A stretch of 64,000 nt of DNA from contig NC_009135.1 in the NCBI RefSeq assembly GCF_000016125.1, positions 1,364,001 through 1,428,000 on the forward strand, given 5' to 3'. Shown here one piece after another: positions 26,955 through 36,116 of the stretch. The position numbers and the translations under genes were made by a program. The notes under the pieces are model-generated. The model worked only from the letters and a program-made list of their open reading frames with translations. It made no database searches and was not told where the DNA came from. This stretch comes from Methanococcus maripaludis C5 (lineage in GTDB: Archaea; AGJL01; Methanococci; Methanococcales; Methanococcaceae). Numbering within the stretch: position 1 is the stretch's first letter; every line of letters begins with the position of its first letter.

Positions 26955-28097
26955 ATGATTTTAGCGATAGACATTGAAAAAAACTACTATGAATCGAAAA
27001 AATTAAAAAAGAACAAAATTCCTTCGTTTAATTTAAAATCTAAATTTAGCATAGATAGCGGTTCGATAATAGTTTTATTTGGCAGATCAGGTTCTGGAAA
27101 AACAAGCACACTGGGCTGTATCGCGGGTCTTTTAGATCCTGATCACGGAAAAATCATTGTAAACAATGAAATTTATTACGATTCCGATAAAAAAATAAAT
27201 AAGACTCCGCAAGAACGAAATTTGGGGTACGTATTCCAAAATTATGCGTTATTTCCTCACCTAACTGTAAAAGAAAATATTGAATACGGAATTAAACATT
27301 TAAGCGAAGAAGAAAAGGAAAAACTAGTATCTGAGCTTTTAGCAATGACTCAAATCGAGGGGCTCGAAAATAGATATCCTGATCAGATTTCTGGTGGCCA
27401 ACAACAGCGTGTAGCTCTTGCAAGAGCTCTTGCACCAAGTCCTAAAATATTGTTACTTGATGAACCGTTTTCTGCACTTGACATGATATCGAGAATACGA
27501 CTAAGGGAAAGTTTGAGAACTATTCAAAAAGAATTAAAAATTCCAGTAGTTTTTGTGACGCACAGTTTCGAAGAGGCCTTTGTAATGGCTGAAAAAGTTG
27601 TAACATTTCATAATGGAAGAATACAGCAGATCGGAACTCCAGAAGAGATATTTTATAACCCGATAAATGCAAGTGTAGCAGAACTTGTTGGGTACATAAA
27701 TATTTTTTCAGATGCGGAAATAGATTACAATGAAAATGATCCCAATTTTTCAAAATTGTTGTATTTGGGAATGGAAATGTCGATAAAAAAATTTAATAAA
27801 TCGATGAACGAAGTTTCCTTTGGAATCAGGCCTGAAAATATAAAATTAATCGATATAAACAGTGAAAAAACAGAAAATGTTTTTGAATGTGTAATAAAAG
27901 ATGTAGTTAATGAAGGTTCTTCGAGTTTGGTTTATCTTGAAGTAATTCAAAATGGTTTAAAACTCATGTCAAAGACTCAAAATGATAAATTCAAAAAATT
28001 AAATTATGATATCGGAGAAAAATGTAAAATTGAACTTTTAAAAGACAAAATAACAATTTTGATGACGGAAAGTGTGAAAAAAATCGATTTAAGCTAA
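26955..28097 (+). CDS. modC: Molybdate ABC transporter ATP-binding protein ModC
   Basis: ATG 26955 gives 380 residues (GTG 26946 is an alternative). Walker A GRSGSGKT (about 43-50), Q-loop VFQNYALFPHLT (about 93-104), signature [15 protein letters not shown] (about 145-159), Walker B ILLLDEP, SALD and the His switch VTHSF are all intact. Residues about 290-375 form a TOBE/Mop-like domain. It completes modABC; a T-rich tract after 28097 may end transcription. Confidence 0.92.
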   Translation: MILAIDIEKNYYESKKLKKNKIPSFNLKSKFSIDSGSIIVLFGRSGSGKTSTLGCIAGLLDPDHGKIIVNNEIYYDSDKKINKTPQERNLGYVFQNYALFPHLTVKENIEYGIKHLSEEEKEKLVSELLAMTQIEGLENRYPDQISGGQQQRVALARALAPSPKILLLDEPFSALDMISRIRLRESLRTIQKELKIPVVFVTHSFEEAFVMAEKVVTFHNGRIQQIGTPEEIFYNPINASVAELVGYINIFSDAEIDYNENDPNFSKLLYLGMEMSIKKFNKSMNEVSFGIRPENIKLIDINSEKTENVFECVIKDVVNEGSSSLVYLEVIQNGLKLMSKTQNDKFKKLNYDIGEKCKIELLKDKITILMTESVKKIDLS

Positions 28098-28150
28098 ATT
28101 CCATAATCTAACTTTTATTTTTAACTTTTTTTAAGTAACGGGGGAAAATT

Positions 28151-29379
28151 ATGCAGTACCGTGAAATTAAGAAAACAGGGGAAAAAATCTCAGCACTTGG
28201 ATTTGGTGCAATGAGGCTTCCAACAAAAAACGGGATTATCGATAAAGAAAAAGCAAAAAAACAGATATATTATGCGATAAATAATGGTGTAAACTTCATT
28301 GATACGGCATTTCCCTACCACGGCGGTGCTAGTGAGTCTTTTTTAGGGGAAATTCTTTCAAACGAATATAGGAATAAAATAAAACTTTCAACAAAACTTC
28401 CGCAGTGGTCTGTTAAAAAATATGAAGATATGGAAATGTATCTTGATATCCAGCTTAAGAAGTTAAAAACGGATTTTATCGATTACTATTTTATCCCAGC
28501 CTTTCAAAAGACAGCTGGGCAAAAATGAAAGATCTCGGTGTTTTAAGGTTTTTAGATGAAGCTAAAAAGAGCGGAAAAATAAAATACGCATGCTTTTCTT
28601 ACCATGACAATACTGAAACTTTCAAGGAAATAATTGATTCTTATGATTGGGATGCCTGTTTGATACAGCATAATTACTTAGACGAACAAAATCAGGCAGG
28701 AACTGAAGGTTTAAAATATGCGGCATCAAAAGGGCTCGGCGTATTTATCATGGAACCTTTGAGGGGCGGAAATCTTTCAAAAAAAGTACCAAAAGATGCA
28801 GAAGAAATTTTTAATAATTACAAAATTAAAAGAACGCCTGCGGATTGGGCACTGCGATGGGTTTTAAATCATCCGGAAGTTACATGTGTTCTTTCTGGAA
28901 TGAATGAAGAATCCCAAGTAAAAGAAAATTTAAAAGTTGCGAGCGAAACCACTCCAGATTCCATTTCAAACGACGAATTGGGAATTTATAATAAAGTAAA
29001 AGAAGTTTATCGAGAATTAATGAAAATAAATTGCACTGGTTGTGGATACTGTATGCCCTGCCCATTTGGAGTAGATATTCCGGCATGCTTTTCAATGTAC
29101 AACGAAAAAAGTATATTTAACGATAAAAAGACCGGATTTTTATACCTTGCAAGATTAGGCGGGGTTATGGGTGGTGAAGAGTCTCACGCCGGACTTTGTA
29201 CGGGTTGCGGTAAATGCGTTAAGGCATGTCCGCAGAATCTTGATATTCCTACACTATTAAAAGATGTTTCAAAAGAACTTGGTGGAAAAGGATTTAATTT
29301 AAAAATAAAACTTGCTAAAATAGCAATGTCGATGTATTGTTCTTTTAATTCGTTAAAACAGAAAATGTCAAAAAATTAA
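28151..29379 (+). pseudogene. Aldo/keto reductase with 4Fe-4S C-terminus, broken by a frameshift
   Basis: Two overlapping frames (28151-28528 and 28525-29379) make one protein of about 410 residues. The first has the AKR start, Asp in [11 protein letters not shown], Tyr and the Lys in STKLP, then diverges after DYYFI. The second frame, extended backwards, gives [14 protein letters not shown], the expected continuation. The shift lies at about 28495-28498 (ATCCCAGC, where relatives encode Ile-His-Ser), so one base seems lost in the codon of the catalytic His. The C-terminus has two ferredoxin-like clusters (CTGCGYCMPCPFGVDIP and CTGCGKCVKACP). A sequencing error in CCC is the main alternative. 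Confidence 0.8.
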
Positions 29380-29418
29380 GTTATTTTTACTTTTTAATTA
29401 AACAATAAGGGCGATTTT

Positions 29419-30087
29419 ATGAACCCATTTTTTGAAACTTATAAGGACTTAAAATATCTTTTAAATCGAAATTACCGAAAAAAATCCGCTTTAGATTTTA
29501 TTACAAACCACTACGGCTTAAATAGTTTTGAAAGAAACTTTTTTGGGCGGTGCGTATTTTCTGACGACCATTTGGAAATTGTAAATAAAAAAAGAACAGA
29601 TTTAACTGAAATTTCTAAATCAAAATCTATTGCAATCGATGGTTTTAATGTTTTGATAACTTTAGACTCGTTAATCGATGGGGTAGCGATATTTTGCGAA
29701 GATGATGTAATTCGTGATTTAAAATATCAAAAAGGATACAAATTAACCGAAAAATCTGAAGAAACAGTTGAAATTATTTTAAAAAGTATGTTGAATTTAA
29801 ATCTGAATAATTTTGATGTATATTATGATGAACAGACTAGCAAAAGCGGTGAAATTTCAAAAATAACGAGGAATTTAATGGAAAAATATTCAATTTCTGG
29901 AGAAGTTATTTTATCAAAAAAAGTTGATTTCGAGCTTAAACAATACGAATTTGTCGCAACATCTGATTTTCATATAATTAAAAATGTAATTGGGTTTTTA
30001 GATATTCCAAAAATCGTTTCAAAAAACTATAATTTAGAAGTTAAAAATTTTCTAGAAATTATCAAAAAAGGAAAATTGGATTTTTAA
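29419..30087 (+). CDS. DUF434 domain protein
   Basis: 222 residues. The start (DLKYLLNRNYRKKSALDFITNHY) is a DUF434 domain, and the middle (KSIAIDGFNVLITLDSLIDG, then a conserved YYDEQTSKSGE) looks like a PIN/NYN-like nuclease fold with Asp at likely metal positions. Members occur across archaea; none has a described function that I know. Its stop codon overlaps the stop of the convergent glyS gene. Confidence 0.75.
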   Translation: MNPFFETYKDLKYLLNRNYRKKSALDFITNHYGLNSFERNFFGRCVFSDDHLEIVNKKRTDLTEISKSKSIAIDGFNVLITLDSLIDGVAIFCEDDVIRDLKYQKGYKLTEKSEETVEIILKSMLNLNLNNFDVYYDEQTSKSGEISKITRNLMEKYSISGEVILSKKVDFELKQYEFVATSDFHIIKNVIGFLDIPKIVSKNYNLEVKNFLEIIKKGKLDF

Positions 30088-31811
30088 TTTAGTTTATCTT
30101 TAATGTACGGTACAACTTCGTTTATTGGGATTCTGAACTGTTCTCTTGAATCTCTTTCTCTGATGGTAACCGAACTGTCTGTTAGAGTTTCTCCATCGAT
30201 AGTTACACAGAAAGGAGTTCCTACCTCGTCCATTCTCATGTATCTTCTACCGATTGCACCACTGTCGTCGTATTCTGCAATTAAACCGTTTTCTCTTAAT
30301 TTATTTTTCAAATCCATTGCAATTTCAGGCATTCCTTCTTTGTTAACAAGTGGGAAAACACCTACCTTTATCGGAGAAACTGCATTTGAAAAGCCCATTA
30401 CGGTTCTATCTTCATCTTCTTTGAACGCATGTTCCATAACACAGTAGGTAATCCTGTCGATACCGTATGAAGGCTCGATTACGTGGGGAATTATTTTTTC
30501 TCCTTTAACGGTCTTTTTAACTTTTTTAGCAGTTAAATATTCTTTCAATAATTCAAAGTCTCTTTTGCAAGTACTTAAAACATATTTTCCTTCCGTTTCG
30601 AGAGCTTCTACCAATTCTTCCATTTTTTTGTCGTCTAATTCTTTTAAAGACTCTTCTAAAACTTTTGAATCGCCCTTAAAGGTTCTACCGACTAATTTGT
30701 AGTTTAATTCGATTTCGTAAACTTCGATTTCTTTATCTTCGTCAAGTTCTACAAATACTGATAGATCTTCACTGCTGTTTTTCATGTGGGCCAATAAATC
30801 GTAGTTGGTCCTGTCAGCAATACCGACACACTCGATCCAGCCGTATCTATCAGTATATAATTCTGCATCCCAACAATCAGCCGCGTAGTGTGCCATTTCG
30901 TTTGGAAGGTGCTGCCTGAATCGTAATTTTGATTCATCTATTCCAATTTCCATCAAGAACTTTTTTGTAACTGCAATGTAGTATGCAATTGCTTCGTGTG
31001 CGATTATTCCGTTTTTAACAGCATCAGAAAGACTCATTCTGACAATTTTTTCTTCAGCACTTAGTGATTCGTTTTCTTGATTTTTACCAGAGAGTAATGG
31101 TAAAACTATCTCTTTTACGCTTTCAAATTTCTCAAAGTTCTCTTTTTTCCTTGAATCAATGAAAAATTCACCTTCAGCTTGCGTAAATTCTCTTAATCTA
31201 ATAACGCCCTGTCTTGGTGAAATTTCATTTCTGTATGCTTTTCCAATCTGAACTGCACCAAATGGAAGCTTGTTTCTAAAGAACTGGCTTATTCTTTTAA
31301 ACTGTATGAAGATACCTTGAGCTGTTTCTGGCCTCATAAATGCAGCTCTTTTTCCTCCCGGGCCAATTGAAGTTGCAAACATCAAATTAAATGTGCTAAC
31401 TTCTTTAAATTCTCCACCACATTTTGGACACTTGATGTTATTTTTTTCAATCATTTCTTGAAGTTCTTGTAAAGTTTTTCCTTCAGTATCAACGTCTACA
31501 TTTTCTTCGATGATGTGGTCAGCCCTAAATGATTCAAGACAGCTTTTACATTCTACAAGTGGGTCTGTAAAGTTTTCAACGTGTCCGGATGCTTTTAAAA
31601 CTTCGTAAGGAGTTACCGTTGGGCTATCTATTTCGTAAAATCCTTCATTTACGATGTAGTGTTTTCTCCACGTATTTATGACGTTATTTTTTAAAATTGC
31701 ACCGAGTGGCCCGTAGTCGAAAAATCCTGCAATACCGCCGTATATTTCAAAGGAATTCCACAAGAATCCTCTTCTTTTGGTTAAATCAATTATTTTATCG
31801 TATTTATCCAT
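30084..31811 (-). CDS. glyS: Glycyl-tRNA synthetase, archaeal/eukaryotic class II type
   Basis: 575 residues. Class II motifs are visible: RRGFLWNSFEIYGG and FFDYGPLGAILKNN at the N-terminus, motif 2 KAYRNEISPRQGVIRLREFTQAE around residue 195-217, and motif 3 EPSYGIDRITYCVMEH around 447-462. An anticodon-binding domain fills the last 110 residues. A CxxC pair (CKSC, CPKCGG) before motif 2 may bind zinc. The ATG follows AAAGGTGATTTT. It begins a leftward unit with the flanking glyS promoter to its right. Confidence 0.96.
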   Translation of the reverse strand: MDKYDKIIDLTKRRGFLWNSFEIYGGIAGFFDYGPLGAILKNNVINTWRKHYIVNEGFYEIDSPTVTPYEVLKASGHVENFTDPLVECKSCLESFRADHIIEENVDVDTEGKTLQELQEMIEKNNIKCPKCGGEFKEVSTFNLMFATSIGPGGKRAAFMRPETAQGIFIQFKRISQFFRNKLPFGAVQIGKAYRNEISPRQGVIRLREFTQAEGEFFIDSRKKENFEKFESVKEIVLPLLSGKNQENESLSAEEKIVRMSLSDAVKNGIIAHEAIAYYIAVTKKFLMEIGIDESKLRFRQHLPNEMAHYAADCWDAELYTDRYGWIECVGIADRTNYDLLAHMKNSSEDLSVFVELDEDKEIEVYEIELNYKLVGRTFKGDSKVLEESLKELDDKKMEELVEALETEGKYVLSTCKRDFELLKEYLTAKKVKKTVKGEKIIPHVIEPSYGIDRITYCVMEHAFKEDEDRTVMGFSNAVSPIKVGVFPLVNKEGMPEIAMDLKNKLRENGLIAEYDDSGAIGRRYMRMDEVGTPFCVTIDGETLTDSSVTIRERDSREQFRIPINEVVPYIKDKLN

Positions 31812-31822
31812 AAAATCACCTT

Positions 31823-32704
31823 TTAATAAAGTATCGTTTTTTCGTTGCTGATTCTATCGAGTAAAAATATTAACAATGAAGATGCGATTAAATCTGCCGT
31901 AGTTCCGGGGTTTAACTTATTACCATCTTTTGATAAAAATTTATCGAATTCCAAAACTGATTTCTCATTGAAGTTATTTAAAACTTCTTTAGCTTTTTCT
32001 GAAACCATTTTTGCTTCTTCAATACCTTTTTTCCGTGCAATCAACGTGTCCGGATAGTTTGAAAGTAGATTGATAAATGTTTTGGTAACTGCAATATTGA
32101 TATTGTTGTATTCTTCATAGTATTCATTTATTAAATTATGGCCTTTGTAGGATATCTTAAAATTTTCGGTCCATTCGTTTGAGATGCTGTCCCATGTAGA
32201 CGAAATTTTAAAAACATCATAAAGAGTAAGATTTTTTTCAATAAGTTCGTCTTTAGCATCCTTACTTTTTAAATCCGGCCCGTTTTCAGGAGCATTAACA
32301 AAAGCAAGTGCGATTTCAATTGCATCATACGCATCGATTGCATCTTGAACAGTCGTGTTTTTAATGATTTTTTCTGTTTCTTTTTTCAATGCAGATTCGC
32401 TAAATTTATCGAGATTTGATGCGGCAATTGCAATTGGCATGTGAAGCATTATTATTCCAAGGTTTGCATTTGTTGGAGACCATTTTTTGGATTCAATTAC
32501 TCCTTTTTTAATAAAATTTCCGATATTATTTTTTTCAAGGCAGGCTTCGTATATTACATCTCCAAATGCAATTCCTGAGCTTACAAAGTGGTGGTATTTT
32601 ATATCGTCGTAGTCTCTATTTTTATGGACGTTTCCAGGTTTAAAGCTTCCAACCTCAAAGCAACAGGCAATCTGGGAAGCTTTCATAATGTCAAATGCTT
32701 TCAT
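31823..32704 (-). CDS. Triphosphoribosyl-dephospho-CoA synthase-like protein (CitG/MdcB family)
   Basis: 293 residues. [19 protein letters not shown] (about 17-35) is the hallmark motif of the CitG/MdcB family, with [16 protein letters not shown] near 90-105. In bacteria these enzymes make the prosthetic-group precursor of citrate or malonate lyase. No such lyase is encoded nearby and methanococci are not known to have one, so the archaeal substrate is open. It lies 11 bases upstream of the glyS start and 11 bases after the NTP pyrophosphatase gene, in the same direction. Confidence 0.82.
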   Translation of the reverse strand: MKAFDIMKASQIACCFEVGSFKPGNVHKNRDYDDIKYHHFVSSGIAFGDVIYEACLEKNNIGNFIKKGVIESKKWSPTNANLGIIMLHMPIAIAASNLDKFSESALKKETEKIIKNTTVQDAIDAYDAIEIALAFVNAPENGPDLKSKDAKDELIEKNLTLYDVFKISSTWDSISNEWTENFKISYKGHNLINEYYEEYNNINIAVTKTFINLLSNYPDTLIARKKGIEEAKMVSEKAKEVLNNFNEKSVLEFDKFLSKDGNKLNPGTTADLIASSLLIFLLDRISNEKTILY

Positions 32705-32715
32705 TTTTTCACTAG

Positions 32716-33270
32716 TTACAAGTTTGTTTCTAAATAGTTCTTAAGTTCGTAAAATGCTCTTTTTCTGTGGGATATTTCGCTTTTTTCTTCAGTAGTCATT
32801 TCTGCAAAAGTTTTAGTTTCTCCTTCTGGAATAAAGATACTATCGTAAGCAAAACCAAATCCACCGTCTTTAATTTCATTTGAAACAGTTCCTTTTACAA
32901 TTCCAGTAAATAATTTTATATTGTCGCCATCATAGTAGCCGATAACTGTTTTAAAGTACGCGTTTCTGTTACTTTCATTTTCTAACAGTTTTAAAATCCC
33001 TTCGTTCCCGAGGCTTTCTTGAACGAACTTTGAATAGGTTCCCGGAAAATCGTTTAATTTTTCGATGAAAAATCCACTGTCTTCAACAATAACTGGCCTA
33101 TTGAATTTTTCAAAAACTTCTAAAACCCCAAATGCAGAAACTTCTTCAATTCTTCCTTGAACTTCCGCATAAGGAACTTCAATCTGTTCGATTTCACAAT
33201 CAACGTCTTTTAATATAATTTTTGCTTCGTCAACTTTGTTTTGATTTCCTGTTGCAAAATAAATTTTCAT
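32716..33270 (-). CDS. XTP/dITP diphosphatase (RdgB/HAM1 family)
   Basis: 184 residues from ATG 33270, chosen because TGGTGATTTT precedes it and the family starts [17 protein letters not shown]; an in-frame start at 33390 would add a non-homologous tail. [36 protein letters not shown] and SHRKRAF are the conserved substrate- and metal-binding blocks. It removes non-canonical purine triphosphates (XTP, ITP, dITP) from the nucleotide pool. Confidence 0.93.
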   Translation of the reverse strand: MKIYFATGNQNKVDEAKIILKDVDCEIEQIEVPYAEVQGRIEEVSAFGVLEVFEKFNRPVIVEDSGFFIEKLNDFPGTYSKFVQESLGNEGILKLLENESNRNAYFKTVIGYYDGDNIKLFTGIVKGTVSNEIKDGGFGFAYDSIFIPEGETKTFAEMTTEEKSEISHRKRAFYELKNYLETNL

Positions 33271-33379
33271 AAAATCACCAGAATGCAAACTGCCTAATTT
33301 CAATACTATGTTTAAATCGGGCTTGCACATATTTATAGCCTTACAAAAAATAATTTTATTGTAAACTATCTGGGGGGAT

Positions 33380-33793
33380 ATGATGGTCAAACCTGAAACT
33401 GGGGACTTAAATAGATTTCAGTTAAACCTTCTTTCAGCATTTGAAGGAAATGTACTGTCATTAGAAGAAATTGAAAAATTGTACATAGAACATAAATTGA
33501 AACATTATGGCGAAGATAGAGAATCAGTAAAAGAATTAATATTCGATCTAGAAAAAGGATTTTTTAAATTGAATGACGAAGTTATCAAAGAATACGTTGA
33601 AACTTTGTACAATGTATATAACAGCCCATGCAAAGAATCTATTGATAGATATGAAATGATTTTAGAAGATATTGGCTTTAAAAAGGTCGAAAAATATCTA
33701 GACGAATTGGAAAAGTCAGCATACATCTCAAAACTAGGGGATGGATACAATATTACTGAAAAAGGTTCAGAAATGCTAAAACATAAAAAATAA
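33380..33793 (+). CDS. Uncharacterised protein, possible C-terminal winged helix
   Basis: 137 residues, acidic and mainly helical. The last 40 residues ([28 protein letters not shown]) have the pattern of a winged-helix wing strand (helix, strand, turn, strand), so it may bind nucleic acid. CTGGGGGG-ATATG precedes paired ATGs at 33380 and 33383. It is divergent from the pyrophosphatase gene across a 109-base gap. No named family is recognised. Confidence 0.65.
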   Translation: MMVKPETGDLNRFQLNLLSAFEGNVLSLEEIEKLYIEHKLKHYGEDRESVKELIFDLEKGFFKLNDEVIKEYVETLYNVYNSPCKESIDRYEMILEDIGFKKVEKYLDELEKSAYISKLGDGYNITEKGSEMLKHKK

Positions 33794-33940
33794 TATTTTT
33801 TATTTTATTAATTTTCAAAACTGTAGTATGTTTCTTTTTTAGATACTTAAACAAATATTTTTAAAATGGGTATATATTCATATATTGAAAATTAACAATT
33901 ACACTTTTATAAAACTAAAAAATCAATCCAAGCGATATCT

Positions 33941-34678
33941 ATGAAAACAAAACAGCACAAAATATTTTGGGTATCTGCATTAGTTGCTTCGATATTAATG
34001 TATGTCGTCCAGTATGCAGTATTCAATGATTATTGGGGAATAATAAATTCGTTTTTTGGAAAAATAGCGTTTGTTCCAATCCAGGTATTCTTAATCACTG
34101 TAGTAATTTCTGGAATTTTAAGCGACATGGATAAAAGTGCGAGACTTGAAAAGTTAAACATACTTATCGGCACATTTTTTAGTGAAACCGGAACTAAATC
34201 TTTAAAATATTTCTCGAAAATCGATCCCCATATCGAAGAAATCGGAAGTAAATTAAAAGTTACAGATTCATGGTCAGAAGAAGACTTTAAAAATGCGCTA
34301 AATTACGCCAAAAATAGAGATTATATCTTAGATGCTTCAAAAGAAGATATTTTGGAAATTTATGAATTTTTATCAAAAAATAAAGAGTTTTTAATGAGAC
34401 TTTTGGAAAATCCAAATCTAATGGAGCACGAACATTTTACTGACCTACTTAGAGCGGTTTTTCACCTTTTGGAAGAGCTTGAAAGTCGTGAAAATTTGCA
34501 TGAAAGTTCAAAAAATGACATAATGCATTTAAACGGAGATATGGTTCGTTCATATCAGTTAATAACAATAGAATGGGTAAATTACATGAAATATTTGAAA
34601 AACAATTATCCATATCTGTTTTCTCTTGCAATGAGGAGAAATCCATTTGATAAAGCTACTAAAACATCCTTAAAATAG
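33941..34678 (+). CDS. Uncharacterised two-helix membrane protein
   Basis: 245 residues: two membrane helices (about 8-27 and 41-61) with a short outside loop, then a charged, helical cytoplasmic part (about 65-245). No signature motif is recognised. A TATA-like ATATATTC lies near 33872. It stands alone, followed by the GC-rich candidate RNA. Possible relatives would be methanogen-restricted membrane proteins; function unknown. Confidence 0.62.
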   Translation: MKTKQHKIFWVSALVASILMYVVQYAVFNDYWGIINSFFGKIAFVPIQVFLITVVISGILSDMDKSARLEKLNILIGTFFSETGTKSLKYFSKIDPHIEEIGSKLKVTDSWSEEDFKNALNYAKNRDYILDASKEDILEIYEFLSKNKEFLMRLLENPNLMEHEHFTDLLRAVFHLLEELESRENLHESSKNDIMHLNGDMVRSYQLITIEWVNYMKYLKNNYPYLFSLAMRRNPFDKATKTSLK

Positions 34679-34730
34679 CATTCCGTAATTTTTTAGTTCT
34701 ATTTTATTTTCATAATTTTTGAAAAAGTGT

Positions 34731-34960
34731 CCCTCGACATTAACACCAACTTTCATCCTTGGAATATACCATGTCGGTCAGATAACCCTATGTCGAGAGT
34801 AAATGTACGAATTTTTGCTGTATTGTGATCACAGTAAGGACCCTACCAACTCTTACAACTCGCCCAAAAATCCGATTAAAGTCTTGTTACTCCAATTTCG
34901 AACCCGCTATCACAGCGAGAGTATTCACAAGCTCCATGTAGGTCGGTTAATTGGAGGTAG
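34731..34960. ncRNA. GC island, candidate structured non-coding RNA
   Basis: I count 98 G/C in 230 bases (about 43%), while both flanks are strongly AT-rich. No credible protein is encoded. Possible helices: CTCGACAT (34733-34740) with ATGTCGAG (34790-34797); GAC-C-CTAC (34839-34846) with GTAGGTC (34938-34944); CTCGC (34859-34863) with GCGAG (34915-34919); CTCCAATT (34890-34897) with AATTGGAG (34949-34956), which would make a pseudoknot. TGTGATCACA (34824-34833) is a palindrome. GC islands in AT-rich methanococcal genomes are usually RNA genes. It lacks tRNA, 7S and RNase P core motifs. Strand is unknown. Confidence 0.55.
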
Positions 34961-35046
34961 TTTTAATAAGTACCATTATGTATTTATAGTCTTTCCCGGC
35001 TTAGATATTATAAAAATCATTAAATTTTCAATTTTTGGTGATATAA

Positions 35047-35970
35047 ATGATGTACGTTGTAGGCCACAAAAATCCGGATTCAGATAGTATCTGTTCTGCA
35101 ATAGCACTTGCATATTTCTTAGATGCATTTCCTGCAAGACTTGGAGAATTAAATCCAGAATCACAGTTTATTTTAAAGAGATTTGGATTAATGGAACCAG
35201 AATTAATTAAAACAGCAGAAGGAAAAGAATTATTTTTGGTAGATCACGCAGAAAAGTCCCAAAACCTCGATGATTTTGACAACGGAAAATTAATTGGGAT
35301 TATCGACCACCACAAAATCGGTATTTCAACAACTGAGCCAATTATCTACCTTTCAAAACCAGTTGGATCAACTGCAACCGTTATTTCTGAGCTTTATTTC
35401 AGAGGAATACTCGATATTATCGGTGCAAAAAACAAGGAATTAAAAGCAGACATTGCAGGGATTTTACTTTCAGCAATCCTTTCAGATACATTACTCTTTA
35501 AATCGCCTACAGCAACACCCCTCGATAAGGAACTCGCGGAAAAATTAGCAAAAATTGCAGGAATTTCTGATATTGCTGCATACGGAATGGAAATGCTAAC
35601 TGCAAAATCAACTGTTGGTAAAATGACTCCCGAAGAAATTTTAAATATTGATTACAAGGAATTTAATATGAATAATAAAAAGGTTGGTATTGGTCAAGCT
35701 GAAGTAATCGATATATCCGAAGTTGCATCCAAAAAAGAGGCAATTCAAAATTTAATGAACGAAAAAGTTGAAAAAGAAGGATATGACATGATAATATTCC
35801 TTGTAACTGACATTATGAAAGAAGGAAGTGAAATTTTAGTTGCAGGAAACAAGTCGTCTTTCGAAACCGCATTTGAACTTAAATTGGATGGAAAAAGTAT
35901 ATTTATTGACGGAATGATGTCAAGAAAGAAACAAGTAGTTCCTCCACTTGAAAAATACTATTCAAATTAA
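35047..35970 (+). CDS. ppaC: Manganese-dependent inorganic pyrophosphatase (family II)
   Basis: 307 residues of the DHH superfamily. Metal ligands are visible in GHKNPDSDSICSA (about 6-18), VDHAEKSQN (about 73) and IIDHHK (about 94-99); the C-terminal domain ends with the substrate-binding SRKKQVVPPL. It hydrolyses pyrophosphate made in biosynthesis. TTGGTGATATAA precedes paired ATGs at 35047 and 35050. A cofactor preference for Mn or Co is family knowledge. Confidence 0.95.
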   Translation: MMYVVGHKNPDSDSICSAIALAYFLDAFPARLGELNPESQFILKRFGLMEPELIKTAEGKELFLVDHAEKSQNLDDFDNGKLIGIIDHHKIGISTTEPIIYLSKPVGSTATVISELYFRGILDIIGAKNKELKADIAGILLSAILSDTLLFKSPTATPLDKELAEKLAKIAGISDIAAYGMEMLTAKSTVGKMTPEEILNIDYKEFNMNNKKVGIGQAEVIDISEVASKKEAIQNLMNEKVEKEGYDMIIFLVTDIMKEGSEILVAGNKSSFETAFELKLDGKSIFIDGMMSRKKQVVPPLEKYYSN

Positions 35971-36116
35971 TTATTTTAAATATTTAAATGTTTTACCTAT
36001 TTTTACTCTTTTTTCAAAAATTAGATAAATTTAAATAAAAATGCCATAAAATATGAATGGATATTGTTGAATTTTAACGATTTTTTCAAATGTTATCAAA
36101 GTTTTAGAGGTTAACC

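Noticed and set aside
25470-28097. Assigning tungstate specificity to either transporter
   Set aside because: Both binding proteins have general ModA-fold motifs; no residue visible here separates molybdate from tungstate with confidence.
28525-28528. Selenocysteine explanation for the TGA in the aldo-keto reductase
   Set aside because: Reading through the TGA in the first frame gives no homology; the homologous continuation is in another frame, so it is an indel.
34731-34960. RNase P RNA, SRP RNA or tRNA in the GC island
   Set aside because: The conserved RNase P core (GAGGAAAGUC type), the SRP tetraloop region and a tRNA T-arm/acceptor pair are not found on either strand.
34803-35087. A 94-residue protein across the GC island
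   Set aside because: No ribosome binding site, composition unlike neighbours, no recognisable fold, and it runs into the ppaC gene.
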